From: Flavobacterium sp. N502540
GTDB lineage: Bacteria; Bacteroidota; Bacteroidia; Flavobacteriales; Flavobacteriaceae
Direction: 5' to 3'
Assembly (NCBI RefSeq): GCF_025947365.1
Contig: NZ_CP110012.1
Location: 3,038,001 to 3,102,000 of the forward strand
Length of the DNA: 64,000 nt
Made by a program: the position numbers and the translations under genes. The first letter of the stretch is position 1; each line of letters starts with the position of its first letter. Below the pieces are notes generated by a model. It was not told the origin of the DNA. It worked only from the letters and a program-made list of their open reading frames with translations, and did no database searches. Shown in pieces: positions 1 to 10,677 of this stretch.

Positions 1-1
1 A

Positions 2-1348
2 AATCCTAAAGGAGTAATGATTGAGCATAAAGGGATTGTAAACACTATTCTCGCTCAAATCGAACTTTTCGATATTACAAATAATGATAACGGATTGCAG
101 TTTGCTTCATTCTCATTTGATGCTTCAATATCCGAAATATTCACAGCACTTTTATCAGGAGCGTGTTTATGTGTAATCGACAGAGAACACCGTGAGGATC
201 CAAAAATGCTGGAAAAATATATTATCGAGAACAAAATCGCTGTAGCTACCATACCGCCTTCTTATTTGAGTCTGATGGATGTAAATTCTTTAAGAAGATT
301 AAAAACTTTAATCACAGCAGGTGAAGCTCCTGTTTATAGTAAGGTAAAAGAATATTTGGAGTTAGGGAATTATTATAACGCTTATGGTCCCACAGAAACC
401 AGTATTTGTTCTGCGATGTACGGCTTGCTTAAAGGAGATGATTTGCTATTAGGAAATATACCAATAGGAAAACCTATAGCCAATACCCAAACCTTTATTC
501 TGGACAAGGATCACAAAATAGTACCTGTTGGAGTTATTGGAGAAATATGCATAGGAGGAGCCGGATTGGCCAAAGGTTATTTAAACAGACCGGAACTTAC
601 AGCAGAGAAATTTATTGAACATCCGTATGCAGAGAACGAACGTCTGTACAAAACAGGAGATTTAGGAAAATGGCTGCCGGACGGTAATATCGAATTTCTG
701 GGAAGAAAAGATGACCAGGTTAAAATTTCGGGATATCGAATTGAACTCGGAGAAGTAGAGCAGGCTTTACTGGCTCACAATCAAATTGACGAAGCTGTTG
801 TAATGGTAGAGATCAATCAATTTAATATCAAAAGTTTAATTGCCTATATAGTAGTATCCGATGATACATTGTCGTTAGAACAGCTAAGATCATTCCTTAA
901 AAACTTAATTCCGCATTATAGCATTCCTTCAGAGTTTATAGCCTTAGAACAATTGCCGATTACTATAAACGGAAAGATCGATAAAAAAGAATTGGGGAAT
1001 ACACCGGGAACTAAAATAGCCAGCGAAAAACAATACGTAGCACCCGAAACCGAAAAGGAGAGACTGATCATACAAATCATAGCCGAAGTATTAGGAAAAG
1101 ACGCCAGCATGGTAAGCGTACAGGATAACTTCTTTGATCTGGGAGCAAATTCTATAAAAATGGTCAAAATGCTCAATGAAATTAACCGACAGTTAGGGAC
1201 TGATATTAAAGTGGTATCACTGTTTGAAAATCCGAATATAGAAGAGTTTGTTCAGTATTTAGATACAATCGATTCTCAGGAAAAAAACAATCTGGAAGAG
1301 CCGGAAGATATATCAGAGGCTTTTGATGAATTTATAAGCTTAATGTAA
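2..1348 (+). CDS. NRPS, C-terminal part: adenylation (A) domain plus peptidyl carrier protein (5' end outside the window)
   Basis: The frame is open from base 2 and continues upstream, so the protein is truncated by the window edge; the ATG at 17 lies inside core motif A3 and is not the start. The A domain activates an amino acid with ATP and loads it on the carrier. Visible are the end of A3 (NPKGVMIEH), the A4/A5 pocket (FDASISEIF, NAYGPTE), A7/A8 (YKTGD, GRKDDQVKISGYRIELGEVE) and A10 (NGKIDKK). By alignment to GrsA from memory the specificity residues are D-A-S-T-I-A-A-I-C-K: the Phe code with W239 replaced by Ser, suggesting a Phe-like or larger aromatic substrate. The carrier follows with LGANSI; its phosphopantetheine Ser codon is at 1151. 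The PKS begins 20 bases downstream, so this is one operon. Which domains precede the A domain cannot be seen. Confidence 0.96.
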   Translation, partial: NPKGVMIEHKGIVNTILAQIELFDITNNDNGLQFASFSFDASISEIFTALLSGACLCVIDREHREDPKMLEKYIIENKIAVATIPPSYLSLMDVNSLRRLKTLITAGEAPVYSKVKEYLELGNYYNAYGPTETSICSAMYGLLKGDDLLLGNIPIGKPIANTQTFILDKDHKIVPVGVIGEICIGGAGLAKGYLNRPELTAEKFIEHPYAENERLYKTGDLGKWLPDGNIEFLGRKDDQVKISGYRIELGEVEQALLAHNQIDEAVVMVEINQFNIKSLIAYIVVSDDTLSLEQLRSFLKNLIPHYSIPSEFIALEQLPITINGKIDKKELGNTPGTKIASEKQYVAPETEKERLIIQIIAEVLGKDASMVSVQDNFFDLGANSIKMVKMLNEINRQLGTDIKVVSLFENPNIEEFVQYLDTIDSQEKNNLEEPEDISEAFDEFISLM

Positions 1349-1368
1349 TACAGTACAATTTAATTACT

Positions 1369-4300
1369 ATGGAAAATAAAACTAGAAAAAAGGATATTGC
1401 TATTGTTGGAGTTTCAGGCAAATATCCTAAATCAGATACCATTAATGAGTTTTGGGAGCATTTAAAAAATGGCGAAGAATTAGTCCATTTTTATACCGAT
1501 GATGAATTAAGAGCTGTTGGAGTAAGCGAAAAAGACCTGGCAAACCCAAGTTTAATAAAAGCACAAGCGTCTCTGGATGATCCTAATAGTTTTGATTATT
1601 CTTTTTTTGGATACACCAAACAGGAAGCGATCTCTATGGATCCTCAAATACGCATGATGCACGAACAGGTTTGGCTGGGATTGGAAGATGCAGGTTACAA
1701 TCCGAGGACTTACAAAGATAAAATAGGCTTGTACTTATCGGCATCTGATAATATGAACTGGAGAGCCTATACGATGATTGCCAACAATGACAATGTCAAC
1801 TCATTTTTCCTGAATCAGATCTCTAACAAAAACTTTATCAGTACATTGATCTCTTACAATCTGAACCTGAGAGGACCAAGTTATTATGTAGATACAGCCT
1901 GTTCAAGTTCGTTGGTAGCGGTACATCAGGCTTGTCGTTCTTTGCTCATGCGAGAATGTTCGATAGCAATAGCGGGAGGGATACGAATCTATTCAAAACC
2001 ATACCGAGGACATTCCTACCAGGAAGGAATGACCAATTCTAAAGACGGTCACTGTAAAGCCTTTGATGAAGATTCATCCGGAATTGTATCCGGAGAAGGC
2101 GCAGGAGTAGTCATTTTAAAAAGATTAGAAGATGCCATAGCCGATAACGATCAAATCTACGCCGTAATTCGATCTTCAGTAGTAAATAATGATGGAAACA
2201 GAAAAGTAGGTTACACTGCTCCAAGTATAAACGGACAATATGAGTGTATCAAACAAGCCCATCAAATGGCAGAAGTAACACCGGAGTCGATAACCTATAT
2301 CGAGGCGCATGGTACAGGAACAAAGTTAGGAGATCCTATTGAAGTAGAAGCACTAAATAAATCGTTTGGCTACAACGCCAATCATCACTGTGCTTTAGGA
2401 TCGGTTAAAACCAATATTGGACATCTCGATGCTGCAGCGGGAATTACAGGTTTTTTGAAGGCCACATTGTCGTTAAAAAATAAAATGATTCCGCCGTCCC
2501 TGCATTTTAAAAATCCCAATCCCGAAATTAATTTTAAATCAGGGCCTTTTAAAGTACAAACCGAGTTAGCAGCCTGGCATTCGGTTAACAACCAGCCTTT
2601 AAGAGCAGGAGTAAGCAGCTTTGGTATCGGAGGAAATAATGCCCATGTCATTTTAGAAGAAGCTCCGAAGAAAGCAGAAACGATAGCGGATAATTCGTAT
2701 CAACTGCTGCGTTTTTCGGCACAATCGCTGGGATCTTTAAATGCCTATCAGGAAAAACTAATCTCGTTTCTGGAAAACAAGGAGAACGATAGTTTTCGGG
2801 ATATGGCCTATACCCTTCAAACCGGTAGAAACCAATTTAAGTACAACCGTTTTTTAGTAAGCAATTCTAAAGAAAATGCTTTAGAAATTTTAAAAGATCC
2901 TTTAAGCACAGCACTCTATTCGGCAAAACTGGATCAAAAGCGTAAAATAGTTTTTATGTGTACCGGTTCAGGAGCACAGTATCTTAATATGGGAAAAGAC
3001 CTTTATGAAAATGAGCCCTATTTTAAACAGCTTATGGATGAAGGTTTTTCAATTATTAAAGAACTGACTGGGGTCGACGTTCAAAAGGTTTTGTACAAAG
3101 AAGATACAGCCACAGGAGGTTTTGATGTTAATAAAAACGAATTTACGCAACCTATAGTATTTGTTTTTGAATATGCTTTGGCCAAACAATTAATGCGTTG
3201 GGGAATTCAGCCTGATAAATTGATAGGACATAGTACGGGCGAATTTGTTGCCGCCTGTTTAAGTGGTGTTTTTTCTTTTGAAACAGGATTGAAGCTGGTT
3301 GCAAAACGTGCTTTATTGATGAATAAATCGTCTAAAGGCAGCATGTTGAGTGTATCGCTTTCGGAAGAAAAAATAAAAAAATACTTAAACAGCCAGATCG
3401 CTTTGGCGGTGGTTAACTCTCCGGAATCTTGTGTTTTATCGGGCACCGAAGATGCAATAGAGACCCTTATAGAAATATTTGAAGCCGAAGAAATTTTATG
3501 TTCTAAATTAAAGATCTCCTTAGGAGGACATTCCTTTTTAATGGATCCGGTATTGGAGGAATTTAGACAGGAACTGAAAAATGTAGAATTTTCGAGGCTT
3601 AAAATTCCATTTGTATCCAACTTAACAGGAGCATTAATAACTCCCGAAGAAGCCATGTCTTCTCAATATTGGATCGATCATTTGAGAAGCACAGTACGAT
3701 TTTCGGACGGTTTAACCACCTTGTTAAAAGAGCCTAATACCATTTTTATCGAAGTAGGTCCGGGAAACACATTAACAACCCTTTTCCAACAGCAAAAACA
3801 CGATCCGACTTCTAACAATACGGTCGTAAATCTGATTAGACATCCGAAACAGGAAATCAACGACCAGGAACATCTTCTGAAAAAAATAGGAGAATTATGG
3901 ACCAACGGCATCGATATCGATTGGGAAGCTTATTACGGGGAACAAAAGCCATATAAAGTAGCAATGCCGGGTTATGCTTTCAACAAAACAAAGCTTCCTG
4001 TAAAAGTAAACCCGTTTGAGTTTATTAATTTCTCAGGAGCTGAAACGTCGACTGCGGCAACAATTCCTTTTGCACTGGAACATTTTGACGACAATGAAGC
4101 ATTTCAGGAAGATCAGGATGAGAATGCAGTTTCTTTTATCAATTATGTTGAACCAACCAACGAAACAGAAAGAAAACTGGTCGAAATGTGGAAAACATTT
4201 TTCAGTAAAGAGGAGATAGGAATTCTGCATGACTTCTTTGCTTTAGGAGGCAATTCTTTAAAAGGAGTTACCATGCTCAAACTGATTCAGAAAGTATTTG

Positions 4301-4431
4301 ATATAGACATAAAAATTAAAGATTTCTATCAAAAATCTACCATCAAAGAACTGGCTGCAGAGATCGATATGGGATTAAAATTCACAACGCTTCAGGAAGA
4401 AAATACCTATAAATCGGTAATGACAATCTAA
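1369..4431 (+). CDS. Type I polyketide synthase module, KS-AT-ACP
   Basis: A single PKS module that adds one malonyl-type unit to the amino acid delivered by the upstream NRPS. The ketosynthase occupies about residues 8-430, with active-site Cys178 in DTACSSS, His314 in EAHGTGT and His352 in NIGH. The acyltransferase (about 520-820) has Ser622 in GHSTGE. The C-terminal acyl carrier protein has its phosphopantetheine Ser963 in LGGNSL. No ketoreductase, dehydratase or enoylreductase lies between AT and ACP, so the predicted unit keeps a beta-keto group unless a trans enzyme acts. AT specificity cannot be assigned safely by eye, but the cluster also encodes a crotonyl-CoA carboxylase/reductase, so an alkylmalonyl extender is possible. 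The start is the ATG 20 bases after the previous stop. Length (1020 aa) fits KS-AT-ACP. Confidence 0.97.
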   Translation: MENKTRKKDIAIVGVSGKYPKSDTINEFWEHLKNGEELVHFYTDDELRAVGVSEKDLANPSLIKAQASLDDPNSFDYSFFGYTKQEAISMDPQIRMMHEQVWLGLEDAGYNPRTYKDKIGLYLSASDNMNWRAYTMIANNDNVNSFFLNQISNKNFISTLISYNLNLRGPSYYVDTACSSSLVAVHQACRSLLMRECSIAIAGGIRIYSKPYRGHSYQEGMTNSKDGHCKAFDEDSSGIVSGEGAGVVILKRLEDAIADNDQIYAVIRSSVVNNDGNRKVGYTAPSINGQYECIKQAHQMAEVTPESITYIEAHGTGTKLGDPIEVEALNKSFGYNANHHCALGSVKTNIGHLDAAAGITGFLKATLSLKNKMIPPSLHFKNPNPEINFKSGPFKVQTELAAWHSVNNQPLRAGVSSFGIGGNNAHVILEEAPKKAETIADNSYQLLRFSAQSLGSLNAYQEKLISFLENKENDSFRDMAYTLQTGRNQFKYNRFLVSNSKENALEILKDPLSTALYSAKLDQKRKIVFMCTGSGAQYLNMGKDLYENEPYFKQLMDEGFSIIKELTGVDVQKVLYKEDTATGGFDVNKNEFTQPIVFVFEYALAKQLMRWGIQPDKLIGHSTGEFVAACLSGVFSFETGLKLVAKRALLMNKSSKGSMLSVSLSEEKIKKYLNSQIALAVVNSPESCVLSGTEDAIETLIEIFEAEEILCSKLKISLGGHSFLMDPVLEEFRQELKNVEFSRLKIPFVSNLTGALITPEEAMSSQYWIDHLRSTVRFSDGLTTLLKEPNTIFIEVGPGNTLTTLFQQQKHDPTSNNTVVNLIRHPKQEINDQEHLLKKIGELWTNGIDIDWEAYYGEQKPYKVAMPGYAFNKTKLPVKVNPFEFINFSGAETSTAATIPFALEHFDDNEAFQEDQDENAVSFINYVEPTNETERKLVEMWKTFFSKEEIGILHDFFALGGNSLKGVTMLKLIQKVFDIDIKIKDFYQKSTIKELAAEIDMGLKFTTLQEENTYKSVMTI

Positions 4432-4446
4432 AAGACACCTGATTTT

Positions 4447-4473
4447 TTCTTTTGTATGAACCAGACAAAAGAA
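4447..4473 (+). other. Hairpin between PKS and NRPS genes
   Basis: A 9-bp perfect inverted repeat (TTCTTTTGT at 4447-4455, ACAAAAGAA at 4465-4473) lies in the 103-base gap between the PKS stop and the NRPS start. There is no T-run after it on the + strand, so it is not a classical terminator. It could tune read-through or stabilise the mRNA. Confidence 0.3.
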
Positions 4474-4534
4474 GAGAACCACACAATTTATTATTTGTAA
4501 ACAAAACATCATGTAAAACCAAAAACGAAATGAA

Positions 4535-7500
4535 ATGGTCAATTTATTAAATGAGATATATGAAAATAATATTACAATATCATTAGATGGTACGGATCTT
4601 AAACTTGGTTTTAAGAATGACGTTATAGATGAGGTGCTTATTAAAAAGATAAAAGAAAACAAACAGGAAATTGTCTCGTATCTTACCAAATATTCGTCAG
4701 TAAATAAACACAACAGTATTCCTAAAGCAGAGCAACAAAACAGTTACGAAGTATCGTCCAGTCAGCTTAGATTGTTATCTTCTGTACTTATAGATACGGA
4801 TGAAAAAGGATTCAATTATGCGGTTCCAAATTCGGTTTACCTCAAACAGGACATTAACGTTGTAAATTTTAAACGCGCAGTTTACAGCACCATTGAGCGA
4901 CACGAATCATTGCGTACCGTATTCAGAATTAATGAAGAAGGGCAAATCAGACAGCATATTTTAGAAAAGGAAGAGATCGATTTTTCAATTGAGTTTTTTG
5001 ACTTTAGAAATTTAGATAAAGGAAAAGAAGATGTAAGGGCTTTTGTCAAAGAAGACGTTAATGAGCCATTTGATATGGAGAATGGTCCTTTGATCAGAGT
5101 ATATTTGTTTCAACTGGCCGAAAGTGAATTTGTTTTTTACTGTAATATACATCACGTAATAAGCGATTCGTGGTCTCTGGAAGTATTATTTAAAGATATC
5201 TTTGCGTTCTATACCTCTTTTGAACTGGGACTTCCGCACGAACTTCCGGAACTGAATATTCAGTACAAAGACTATGCGGTTTGGCAAAATGAACAGCTTG
5301 CCAGTGGTTTCTTTAAAAATCAGGAAGCTTATTTTAAAGACACATTTTCAGGAGAATTGCCCATCATTAACTTTACAAATAATAAAAGCAGACCGGCCAT
5401 TAAAGCAGTCAACGGTTTTGCACTTAAAAGTTACCTTTCGAAACAAACAACAGCAGAATTTAAAAAGCTGTGTTCAGATAAAAAAGGAAGTATATTTATG
5501 GGATTGCTTGCAGTATGGAATGTACTGGTTTATAAATATACCAATAGCAGGGATATTATTATTGGCACAGCAGTCGGCGGACGCGATCATGCCGATTTAA
5601 AAGGACAGATAGGATGTTACATCAACTCCTTACCACTGCGCAATCAGATCGATCCTGAACAGACATTCAGTGCATTTTTTGATACAGTAAAAGAAAATAC
5701 ATTATCGGCCCTAGATTGTCAGTTCTATCCTTTTGATCATCTATTGAAGCTTATCAATTACAACAAAAACATGTCAAGATCGCCTCTGTTTGATGTGATG
5801 ATCTTGTTGCAGAACGCAATTGATAACAGCCCGCAGTTTAATGTAGATGATAGTCAGATTGACACCATAAAACAGCTGGGAGCAACTTCTGTACTGACCG
5901 ATTTAGATATCAATTTTACGGAAGAAGGGGATTATTTATGTTGCCATCTGGTGTACGATACAGACGTTTTTGAAGCTGAGTTTGTAACAGGTTTAATGAC
6001 ACACTTTAAGCAATTACTGGAAAAAATTGTTTTGCAGCCTAATATTCCTGTTCAGGAAATTGATTATCTGTCTGCCGAAGAAAGAAAAGAGCTGGTATTG
6101 GATTTTAATGATATAACACTAGCTTATGCTAAAGAAGAAACCCTATTATCATTATTTGAAAAACAAGTAAAACGAACTCCCGATGGAGTGGCTCTTTTGA
6201 CCAATGAAAATAAGTTTACCTATGCAGCCTTAGATAAAGCTTCCGATGATTTGGCACGTTACATTCACAAGCATTATCAAATAAAAAAAGGAAAACTTAT
6301 AGGAATACAGTTAGATCGGAATGAATGGAACATCATTGCTATACTTGCGATCTTAAAACAGGGATGCGCTTATGTTCCGATCGCTCCTGAAATGCCCAAC
6401 CAGGTAAAGGAGCACATCATTGCCGATACGCAGTTGGAATTACTGATCACGACAGCATCTTACAGGTTTGATCTGGAGTTTTACACCGGAGCCGCAATAG
6501 AAGTAGATTTAGGTTTTGATGTAAGTGACTGCGATTCGATAGCAATTGAGATAACTCCTTCTGATTTGGCCTATGTAATTTACACTTCCGGATCAACAGG
6601 ACTTCCTAAAGGAGTCATGATAGAACACGGTCAGATCGTAAATACCATCCTCTCGCAAATTGATTATTTTAATCTGGATGAGCATAAAAGAGGATTGCAG
6701 TTTGCCCCTTTCTCTTTCGATGCATCGGTATGGGAAACATTTATGATTCTATTGTCAGGAGGAAGTCTTCACATGGCAAATGAAGAACAGCGAAAAGATG
6801 CCAACACGCTGGCCAGTTTCATAAAAGAAAATAAAATTAATATTGCGACATTACCACCTTCTTATATCGCATTGGTTGATATTGATGATCTAAAAACATT
6901 AGAAATACTCATTACGGCAGGAGAGGCTCCCGATTATGAAATCATAAAGCCATACTTTAAATACGGAACATATTACAATGCTTATGGTCCAACAGAAGCC
7001 AGTGTTTGCGGAACCGTTTTTAAAATGCCGGAAAGCAATACAGAGGCCTATCGCAATATTCCAATTGGAAAACCAATTTCGAATGCTAAAATACATATTC
7101 TGGATCACTACAACAATTTGGTTCCGGTAGGAGTAGTAGGAGAAATATGCATAGGAGGAACAGGAGTTGCCAGAGGATATTTAAACCGCGAAGAATTAAC
7201 GAAAAGCAAGTTTATTAAAAACCCGTTTGCGGAGAAAGGGAATCTGTACAGAACAGGAGATTTAGGCAAGTGGACGAAAGAGGGGAATATTATTTATGAA
7301 GGGCGAAATGATGAGCAAGTAAAAATAAGAGGCTATCGCATCGAACTTTCGGCCATAGAACAGCAGCTGCTTACCAATGAACATATACTGGAAGCTGTTG
7401 TTGGCGCAGAAGAAGGGTATGGGGGCGCAAAGGAACTTGTTGCTTATATTGTGGCATCAGAAACCATTAATTCCGGAAACATAAGATCTTTCCTTTCCAA

Positions 7501-10500
7501 AATTCTTCCCGAATATATGCTGCCTCAAAAGTATGTACAGCTGGAACAAATGCCACTGACAATTAACGGAAAGATCGATAAAAAGGCCTTGCCGGCAATG
7601 CATACAAATGTAATGTTCGATGATAATCATACGTTTGTGGCCGCCACAACTTTTGAAGAAAAACTATTGGTAAGTATTTGGGAAGAAGTGCTAAAGAAAG
7701 AAGGTATCGGAATTAAGGATAATTTCTTTACCGTTGGGGGAGATTCAATTAAATCAATTCAGATTGTCTCAAAACTCAAACAGCACGGATTTGCACTTAA
7801 AGCGGGAGATATCATCGCCAATCCTAAATTAGAAGATCTTGTACCTCTGTTACAAAAAAATGATCAGATTCTCGATCAGTCAGAAGTGACGGGAGAAGTA
7901 GTTTTAGCCCCTATTCAGGAATTCTTTTTCAGTAAAGTGAGAAGTAAAATCTTTAATGCGCCGGAGTACTATAATCACACCGTTTTACTTCAGACAGAAG
8001 ATCAGGTAGATCCTCAGGTTTTAAAAGCATGTATCGATCAGCTGGTACAACACCATGATGTACTGAGAATGAAATTTCCGGTAGAAAATAATATCAGAAA
8101 ACAATACAATAAAAGCAGTAAGGAAGAAAGTTATACGATACATTTTTATGATCTAAGGGAAGATGATGATTATTTAACAACCATTAGAAATACCGGAATA
8201 GCACTTCAGTCTTCTTTTGATCTGGCTACAGGGCCTTTAGTAAGAATAGGTCATTTTAGATTAAAAGACGGTGATCGTATCGCTTTTATTATTCATCACT
8301 TAGTAGTAGATGGAGTTTCCTGGAGGATTTTATTACAGGATTTTGCCGATTTGTATGCGAATATTAAAGAAGGAAACCAATATAAGCTTCCTTACAAAAC
8401 CAGTTCGTATCAAACGTGGGCAAAAGAGTTGAAAGCACATGCTCAAGAGCTAAAAACAACCGAAGAACTTTCTTATTGGCAGGAAATATGTATGCAGCGT
8501 GGTACACCTTTATATACATTGAGCGAAAATGAAGCCTATAAGTTAAATTGCGATACCACTACAGCTATGGTTCTGGATAAGGAAGCGACAACGCTTTTAC
8601 AAACCTCAGCCCATGCCTTGCTGAACACACAAATCGATGATATAATCTTAACCTGTCTTGGACTGGCGATTAAAGATACCTTGCATAAAGACAGCGTGAC
8701 CATACAGATGGAAGGTCATGGAAGAGAAGAAATCATCGATACTGTAGACATAAGCCGAACCGTTGGATACTTCACATCGTTTTATCCATTTGTATTAAAT
8801 GTATCAAAAAATGATGCATTGGAAAATTTAGTTAAAGTAAAAGAAGACTTGTTGAAAATTCCGAACAAAGGTATAGGATACAGTGTTTTACATTTTCTAA
8901 ATGACGACGTTGACCTTAGTACTACCTTTGATCTTGAGTACAATTATCTGGGTGATTTTGGATATGATGTTTCATCTGAAAATGATTCTGTATTCAGATA
9001 CGGACGCGAAAGCATGGGAGGAAATTCAAGTGCAGCTAATTATAATAATCTTGGGTTTAGCGTTGTAGGGATGATTTCATTGGGAGAACTCAAAATGAAC
9101 ATTGGATATTCTTCTTTGTTATTTGAAAAAGAAACAATGGATGAGTTATCAGGCGCATTTAAAAACCATTTGGTCACACTTGTAAATCATTTAACGCTGC
9201 TAAGCGAAAGTCAGGCGCATCAAAATGAGGATGTCACAATGAATACGGCGGCGGATTTTCAGGTAACACCAAATCAGGAATTTATACTGGGAAAGACAAT
9301 GTCTCAGGGAATAATCGGTCCTGCAGTCGGGCGCAAATTTGACTCAAAAGAGGATTTCGTAAAAGAGTTTAAATCGTTCTTGGAGTTGTTTCCAATTTTG
9401 AGAACTCAATTTTACAAAAAAGGCGAACTGATAAAACAGCGTATGTTACCTTCTTCAGAAGTTCCGCTTGTAGTTCACTATGAAACAGAAATAAATCAGG
9501 GTCAGATTACCGCTTTATTGTCGGAACCTTTTGATGTGATGGGAGGGGCATTAGTGAAAGTACTTCTGATACAGAATGTGGATAACCCGTCAGATCAGAA
9601 TTCTTATATCTTTTTAAGTATACATCATGCACTTACAGACACTTTTACCAATACGATTTTGCTAAAAAACCTGAAGGCGTATTTCAATAATCAGCCTTTA
9701 GAAGTAAATCATACTTTATATTACGAATTTGCAGTTTGGCAAAAAGCATATTTGCACTCACCGGAAGCAAATGAATATAGGAAATACTGGCTGGAAACGT
9801 TAAAGGATGCCGTAAGAAAAGATCAGACAGGGGAAAGCTCGAACGGATTGAGAGACTGTGTACAACAAACAGCCTGGATAACAGGAGAAGCCTTTAAAGA
9901 TTTTTCAAAAATAGTAAGCAAGACCGGCTTAACTTTCTCTGCTTTCTTTACAGCATTGCATCAACTAACTCTGAACAAGTATACAGATAAAGCTTTGCAG
10001 CTGATTTTGGTACAGGCAAGAGAATTAGGAACCAATGATATTGAAAGCCATAAAGTACTGGGTGTAGTAAATAATTTTCTGCCTTTACCAATTTTGAAAC
10101 CTTCAGAAACCACAAAAGGCAGTTATGTAAAAGAAGTGTACAGTCGCTATCTGGAAGCTCTTACGCATCAGCAGATTCCATATGAGGTAATCTGCGAAGA
10201 TGCACAACGAATCTATGAAGTTTCAGTAAAAAGTGAAGTAGGAGGTCTGTTAAACTTTATTATCAGTGAAAACGAAAAGCAATTCGATACCACTGTAACA
10301 GAAAATAAAACGACCTATTCGACAAATGATTTTACTCAGGGCATAGATTTAATTTGCAACAGCTATCCAAATGCAGTTGAAGTCAGTATGTCTTGTTCGT
10401 TAGAGAAATACAATCATTTATTTTCTAAAAACTTCGACTTTAAAACTTATTTGTTTGAGATTTCGCAAGAGCTGGCTCCGGAAAATCTGGAAAAACTTAA

Positions 10501-10504
10501 GTAA
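4535..10504 (+). CDS. NRPS: TubC-type docking domain, C-A-PCP-E, terminal C-like domain
   Basis: A 1989-residue synthetase. Residues 1-52 look like a TubC N-terminal docking domain, which fits taking a substrate from the preceding PKS protein. The condensation domain has HHVISDS (His206-Asp211). The A domain (about 540-1030) carries YTSGSTGLPKG and pocket residues D-A-W-T-I-A-A-V-C-K by GrsA numbering from memory, a known Phe-type code. The carrier Ser is 1071 (VGGDSI). Next is an epimerization domain with HHLVVDG (His1254-Asp1259), EGHGRE and NYLGDFG motifs, predicting a D-residue. The last ~430 residues form another condensation-like domain with an intact HHALTD (His1697-Asp1702). No thioesterase or reductase domain ends the protein, so this last domain, the free thioesterase, or a further module elsewhere must release the product. 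Confidence 0.96.
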   Translation: MVNLLNEIYENNITISLDGTDLKLGFKNDVIDEVLIKKIKENKQEIVSYLTKYSSVNKHNSIPKAEQQNSYEVSSSQLRLLSSVLIDTDEKGFNYAVPNSVYLKQDINVVNFKRAVYSTIERHESLRTVFRINEEGQIRQHILEKEEIDFSIEFFDFRNLDKGKEDVRAFVKEDVNEPFDMENGPLIRVYLFQLAESEFVFYCNIHHVISDSWSLEVLFKDIFAFYTSFELGLPHELPELNIQYKDYAVWQNEQLASGFFKNQEAYFKDTFSGELPIINFTNNKSRPAIKAVNGFALKSYLSKQTTAEFKKLCSDKKGSIFMGLLAVWNVLVYKYTNSRDIIIGTAVGGRDHADLKGQIGCYINSLPLRNQIDPEQTFSAFFDTVKENTLSALDCQFYPFDHLLKLINYNKNMSRSPLFDVMILLQNAIDNSPQFNVDDSQIDTIKQLGATSVLTDLDINFTEEGDYLCCHLVYDTDVFEAEFVTGLMTHFKQLLEKIVLQPNIPVQEIDYLSAEERKELVLDFNDITLAYAKEETLLSLFEKQVKRTPDGVALLTNENKFTYAALDKASDDLARYIHKHYQIKKGKLIGIQLDRNEWNIIAILAILKQGCAYVPIAPEMPNQVKEHIIADTQLELLITTASYRFDLEFYTGAAIEVDLGFDVSDCDSIAIEITPSDLAYVIYTSGSTGLPKGVMIEHGQIVNTILSQIDYFNLDEHKRGLQFAPFSFDASVWETFMILLSGGSLHMANEEQRKDANTLASFIKENKINIATLPPSYIALVDIDDLKTLEILITAGEAPDYEIIKPYFKYGTYYNAYGPTEASVCGTVFKMPESNTEAYRNIPIGKPISNAKIHILDHYNNLVPVGVVGEICIGGTGVARGYLNREELTKSKFIKNPFAEKGNLYRTGDLGKWTKEGNIIYEGRNDEQVKIRGYRIELSAIEQQLLTNEHILEAVVGAEEGYGGAKELVAYIVASETINSGNIRSFLSKILPEYMLPQKYVQLEQMPLTINGKIDKKALPAMHTNVMFDDNHTFVAATTFEEKLLVSIWEEVLKKEGIGIKDNFFTVGGDSIKSIQIVSKLKQHGFALKAGDIIANPKLEDLVPLLQKNDQILDQSEVTGEVVLAPIQEFFFSKVRSKIFNAPEYYNHTVLLQTEDQVDPQVLKACIDQLVQHHDVLRMKFPVENNIRKQYNKSSKEESYTIHFYDLREDDDYLTTIRNTGIALQSSFDLATGPLVRIGHFRLKDGDRIAFIIHHLVVDGVSWRILLQDFADLYANIKEGNQYKLPYKTSSYQTWAKELKAHAQELKTTEELSYWQEICMQRGTPLYTLSENEAYKLNCDTTTAMVLDKEATTLLQTSAHALLNTQIDDIILTCLGLAIKDTLHKDSVTIQMEGHGREEIIDTVDISRTVGYFTSFYPFVLNVSKNDALENLVKVKEDLLKIPNKGIGYSVLHFLNDDVDLSTTFDLEYNYLGDFGYDVSSENDSVFRYGRESMGGNSSAANYNNLGFSVVGMISLGELKMNIGYSSLLFEKETMDELSGAFKNHLVTLVNHLTLLSESQAHQNEDVTMNTAADFQVTPNQEFILGKTMSQGIIGPAVGRKFDSKEDFVKEFKSFLELFPILRTQFYKKGELIKQRMLPSSEVPLVVHYETEINQGQITALLSEPFDVMGGALVKVLLIQNVDNPSDQNSYIFLSIHHALTDTFTNTILLKNLKAYFNNQPLEVNHTLYYEFAVWQKAYLHSPEANEYRKYWLETLKDAVRKDQTGESSNGLRDCVQQTAWITGEAFKDFSKIVSKTGLTFSAFFTALHQLTLNKYTDKALQLILVQARELGTNDIESHKVLGVVNNFLPLPILKPSETTKGSYVKEVYSRYLEALTHQQIPYEVICEDAQRIYEVSVKSEVGGLLNFIISENEKQFDTTVTENKTTYSTNDFTQGIDLICNSYPNAVEVSMSCSLEKYNHLFSKNFDFKTYLFEISQELAPENLEKLK

Positions 10505-10677
10505 TCCAAACCATACTTTCAGCCAAAACAATAACAGAGGACTGATACCCTAATTTTTTACGGGAATATATAGCATACGGGGTCAATAGGATATCGTATG
10601 TCAAATGCCTTATGCGTTTTATTCAATTCTCTAATAACAACAAAAAGTAATATTTAAATCAATAAAATTCAGAAAAA

